Position numbers and translations under genes: made by a program. Source: Taklimakanibacter albus (lineage in GTDB: Bacteria; Pseudomonadota; Alphaproteobacteria; Rhizobiales; Aestuariivirgaceae). Taken from it: 64,000 nucleotides of DNA. Shown here one piece after another: positions 63,335 through 64,000 of the stretch. Positions within the stretch are counted from its first letter, which is position 1. Each line of letters starts with the position of its first letter. The notes beneath the pieces are model-generated. The model searched no databases, was not told where the DNA came from, and saw nothing but the letters and a program-made list of their open reading frames with translations. The DNA is taken from NCBI RefSeq assembly GCF_016595235.1, contig NZ_JAENHL010000006.1, positions 124,001-188,000 of the forward strand, read 5' to 3'.

Positions 63335-64000
63335 ATGCAGCTATTGGTGACGGGGGCCACCGGCAAGGTCGGCCAGGCGCTGATCGCCCGGCTAGCGCGT
63401 GGAAATGCCGCCGCGCCGGTGAAGATCCGCGCTCTGTGCCACAGCCGCACGCTGCCGGAGACGGACACCTTGTCGGTGATCAAGGGATCGATCGCCGACC
63501 GCGCTGTCTGCCGCGCCGCGCTCGAAGGCGTCACCCATGTCGTCCACCTCGCCACCTGCAAGGAAATCCCCGAGGATGTGATGGACGTGACGGTCAAGGG
63601 CCTGTTCTGGCTGCTCGAGGAATTCCGCGACAGCCCGACGGCGCAGCGTTTCGTGCTGATCGGCGGCGATGCGGCGGTCGGCCATTTCGTCTACCGCCAT
63701 GACGGTCCCGTCACCGAACATACGCCCCATATGGCCTATCCCGGCTGCTACGCGCTGTCGAAGGTGCTGGAGGAGGTGATGGTCCAGCAATATGGCATCC
63801 AATACGGCATCGACTGGTGCTGCCTCAGGGCGCCGTGGATCATGGAGAAGGACGATTTCCGCCACACGCTCTCCTTCGGCGATGATGTCTTCGGCGGCCC
63901 CGACTGGAAAACGATGGTGACGCCGGAGGAGGCGGAAGCCTGCCGCGCCGCGGGCGCCGTGCCGCTGCTTCAGGACGCCGACGGCACGCCGGTCAAGCGC
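63335..64000 (+). CDS. NAD-dependent epimerase/dehydratase (extended SDR), truncated by window end
   Basis: 222 residues are visible; the frame runs off the window. The Rossmann motif is LLVTGATGKVGQALIARL, followed by HVVHLATCKEIPEDVMDVTV and the catalytic YALSK (Tyr-x3-Lys). It would act on a nucleotide-sugar or related substrate with NAD(P). AGGGAGAAG lies just before ATG 63335. It diverges from the glycosylase gene. Confidence 0.88.
   Translation, partial: MQLLVTGATGKVGQALIARLARGNAAAPVKIRALCHSRTLPETDTLSVIKGSIADRAVCRAALEGVTHVVHLATCKEIPEDVMDVTVKGLFWLLEEFRDSPTAQRFVLIGGDAAVGHFVYRHDGPVTEHTPHMAYPGCYALSKVLEEVMVQQYGIQYGIDWCCLRAPWIMEKDDFRHTLSFGDDVFGGPDWKTMVTPEEAEACRAAGAVPLLQDADGTPVKR

Overview
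The window is high-GC DNA from an alphaproteobacterium, most likely Hyphomicrobiales (Rhizobiales). The evidence is a BA14K-family secreted protein, minCDE preceded by two exact CtrA-type TTAA-N7-TTAA boxes, a DUF2239 gene, Liv-type and Ugp/Mal-type ABC operons, a class III nucleotide cyclase with a HAMP domain, and the short GC-rich palindromic repeats common between rhizobial genes. No rRNA was seen. There is one tRNA, tRNA-Gln(CTG). No integrase or transposase gene was recognised.

Layout. 1-8.7 kb: the end of a phenylacetate-CoA-ligase-like gene, a complete Liv-type ABC importer, then a second periplasmic binding protein translationally coupled to a membrane nucleotide cyclase. 8.8-10.7 kb: minCDE. 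11-14.7 kb: a GFA-family gene, tRNA-Gln, and a histidine kinase/HerA-type ATPase pair. 14.9-21.1 kb: housekeeping genes (Ppx/GppA phosphatase, rlmE, guaB, an RsmB-like methyltransferase), two small secreted proteins and a wrecked MAPEG gene. 21.1-23.2 kb: a DUF2239 gene divergent from an NRAMP Mn transporter with an MntR-like operator. 23.3-31.5 kb: a leftward sugar/polyol-type ABC operon with a Gfo/Idh/MocA dehydrogenase, a PLP dehydratase and a GMC oxidoreductase. 32.0-33.6 kb: guaA.

Directly after guaA lies an accessory block. 33.9-43.2 kb is a tightly packed, co-directional predicted defence operon: Phd-like regulator, C5-cytosine methyltransferase, Vsr nuclease, MORC/MutL-type GHKL ATPase, Z1 helicase-like protein, PD-(D/E)XK protein and AIPR protein. 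It is followed by an orphan gene with a hydrophobic C-terminus and no canonical start codon for its conserved-looking N-terminus, and by an HNH endonuclease with an EVE/PUA-like N-terminal domain (to 45.2 kb). An autotransporter and an ABC-F ATPase follow. A clearly AT-richer second island (50.4-55.3 kb) has two convergent arms: a dual-OB-like protein with two DUF488 proteins on the plus strand, and a DUF5131 (three-Cys, Gp37/Gp68-like) protein with TcmP and an unknown protein on the minus strand.

55.4-64 kb returns to ordinary composition. It holds two remnants of duplicated genes (a DUF899 C-terminal fragment and a double-lesion pseudogene) whose intact copies lie 2-6 kb away. It also holds a cupin, a methyltransferase, a DMT exporter overlapping a cardiolipin synthase, a DUF899 protein, a 3-methyladenine DNA glycosylase and the start of an NAD-dependent epimerase. 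The most interesting material is the Phd-led MTase/Vsr/MORC/Z1/PD-DEXK/AIPR operon, the DUF488/dual-OB/TcmP/DUF5131 island, the binding protein-cyclase pair and the CtrA boxes before minC.
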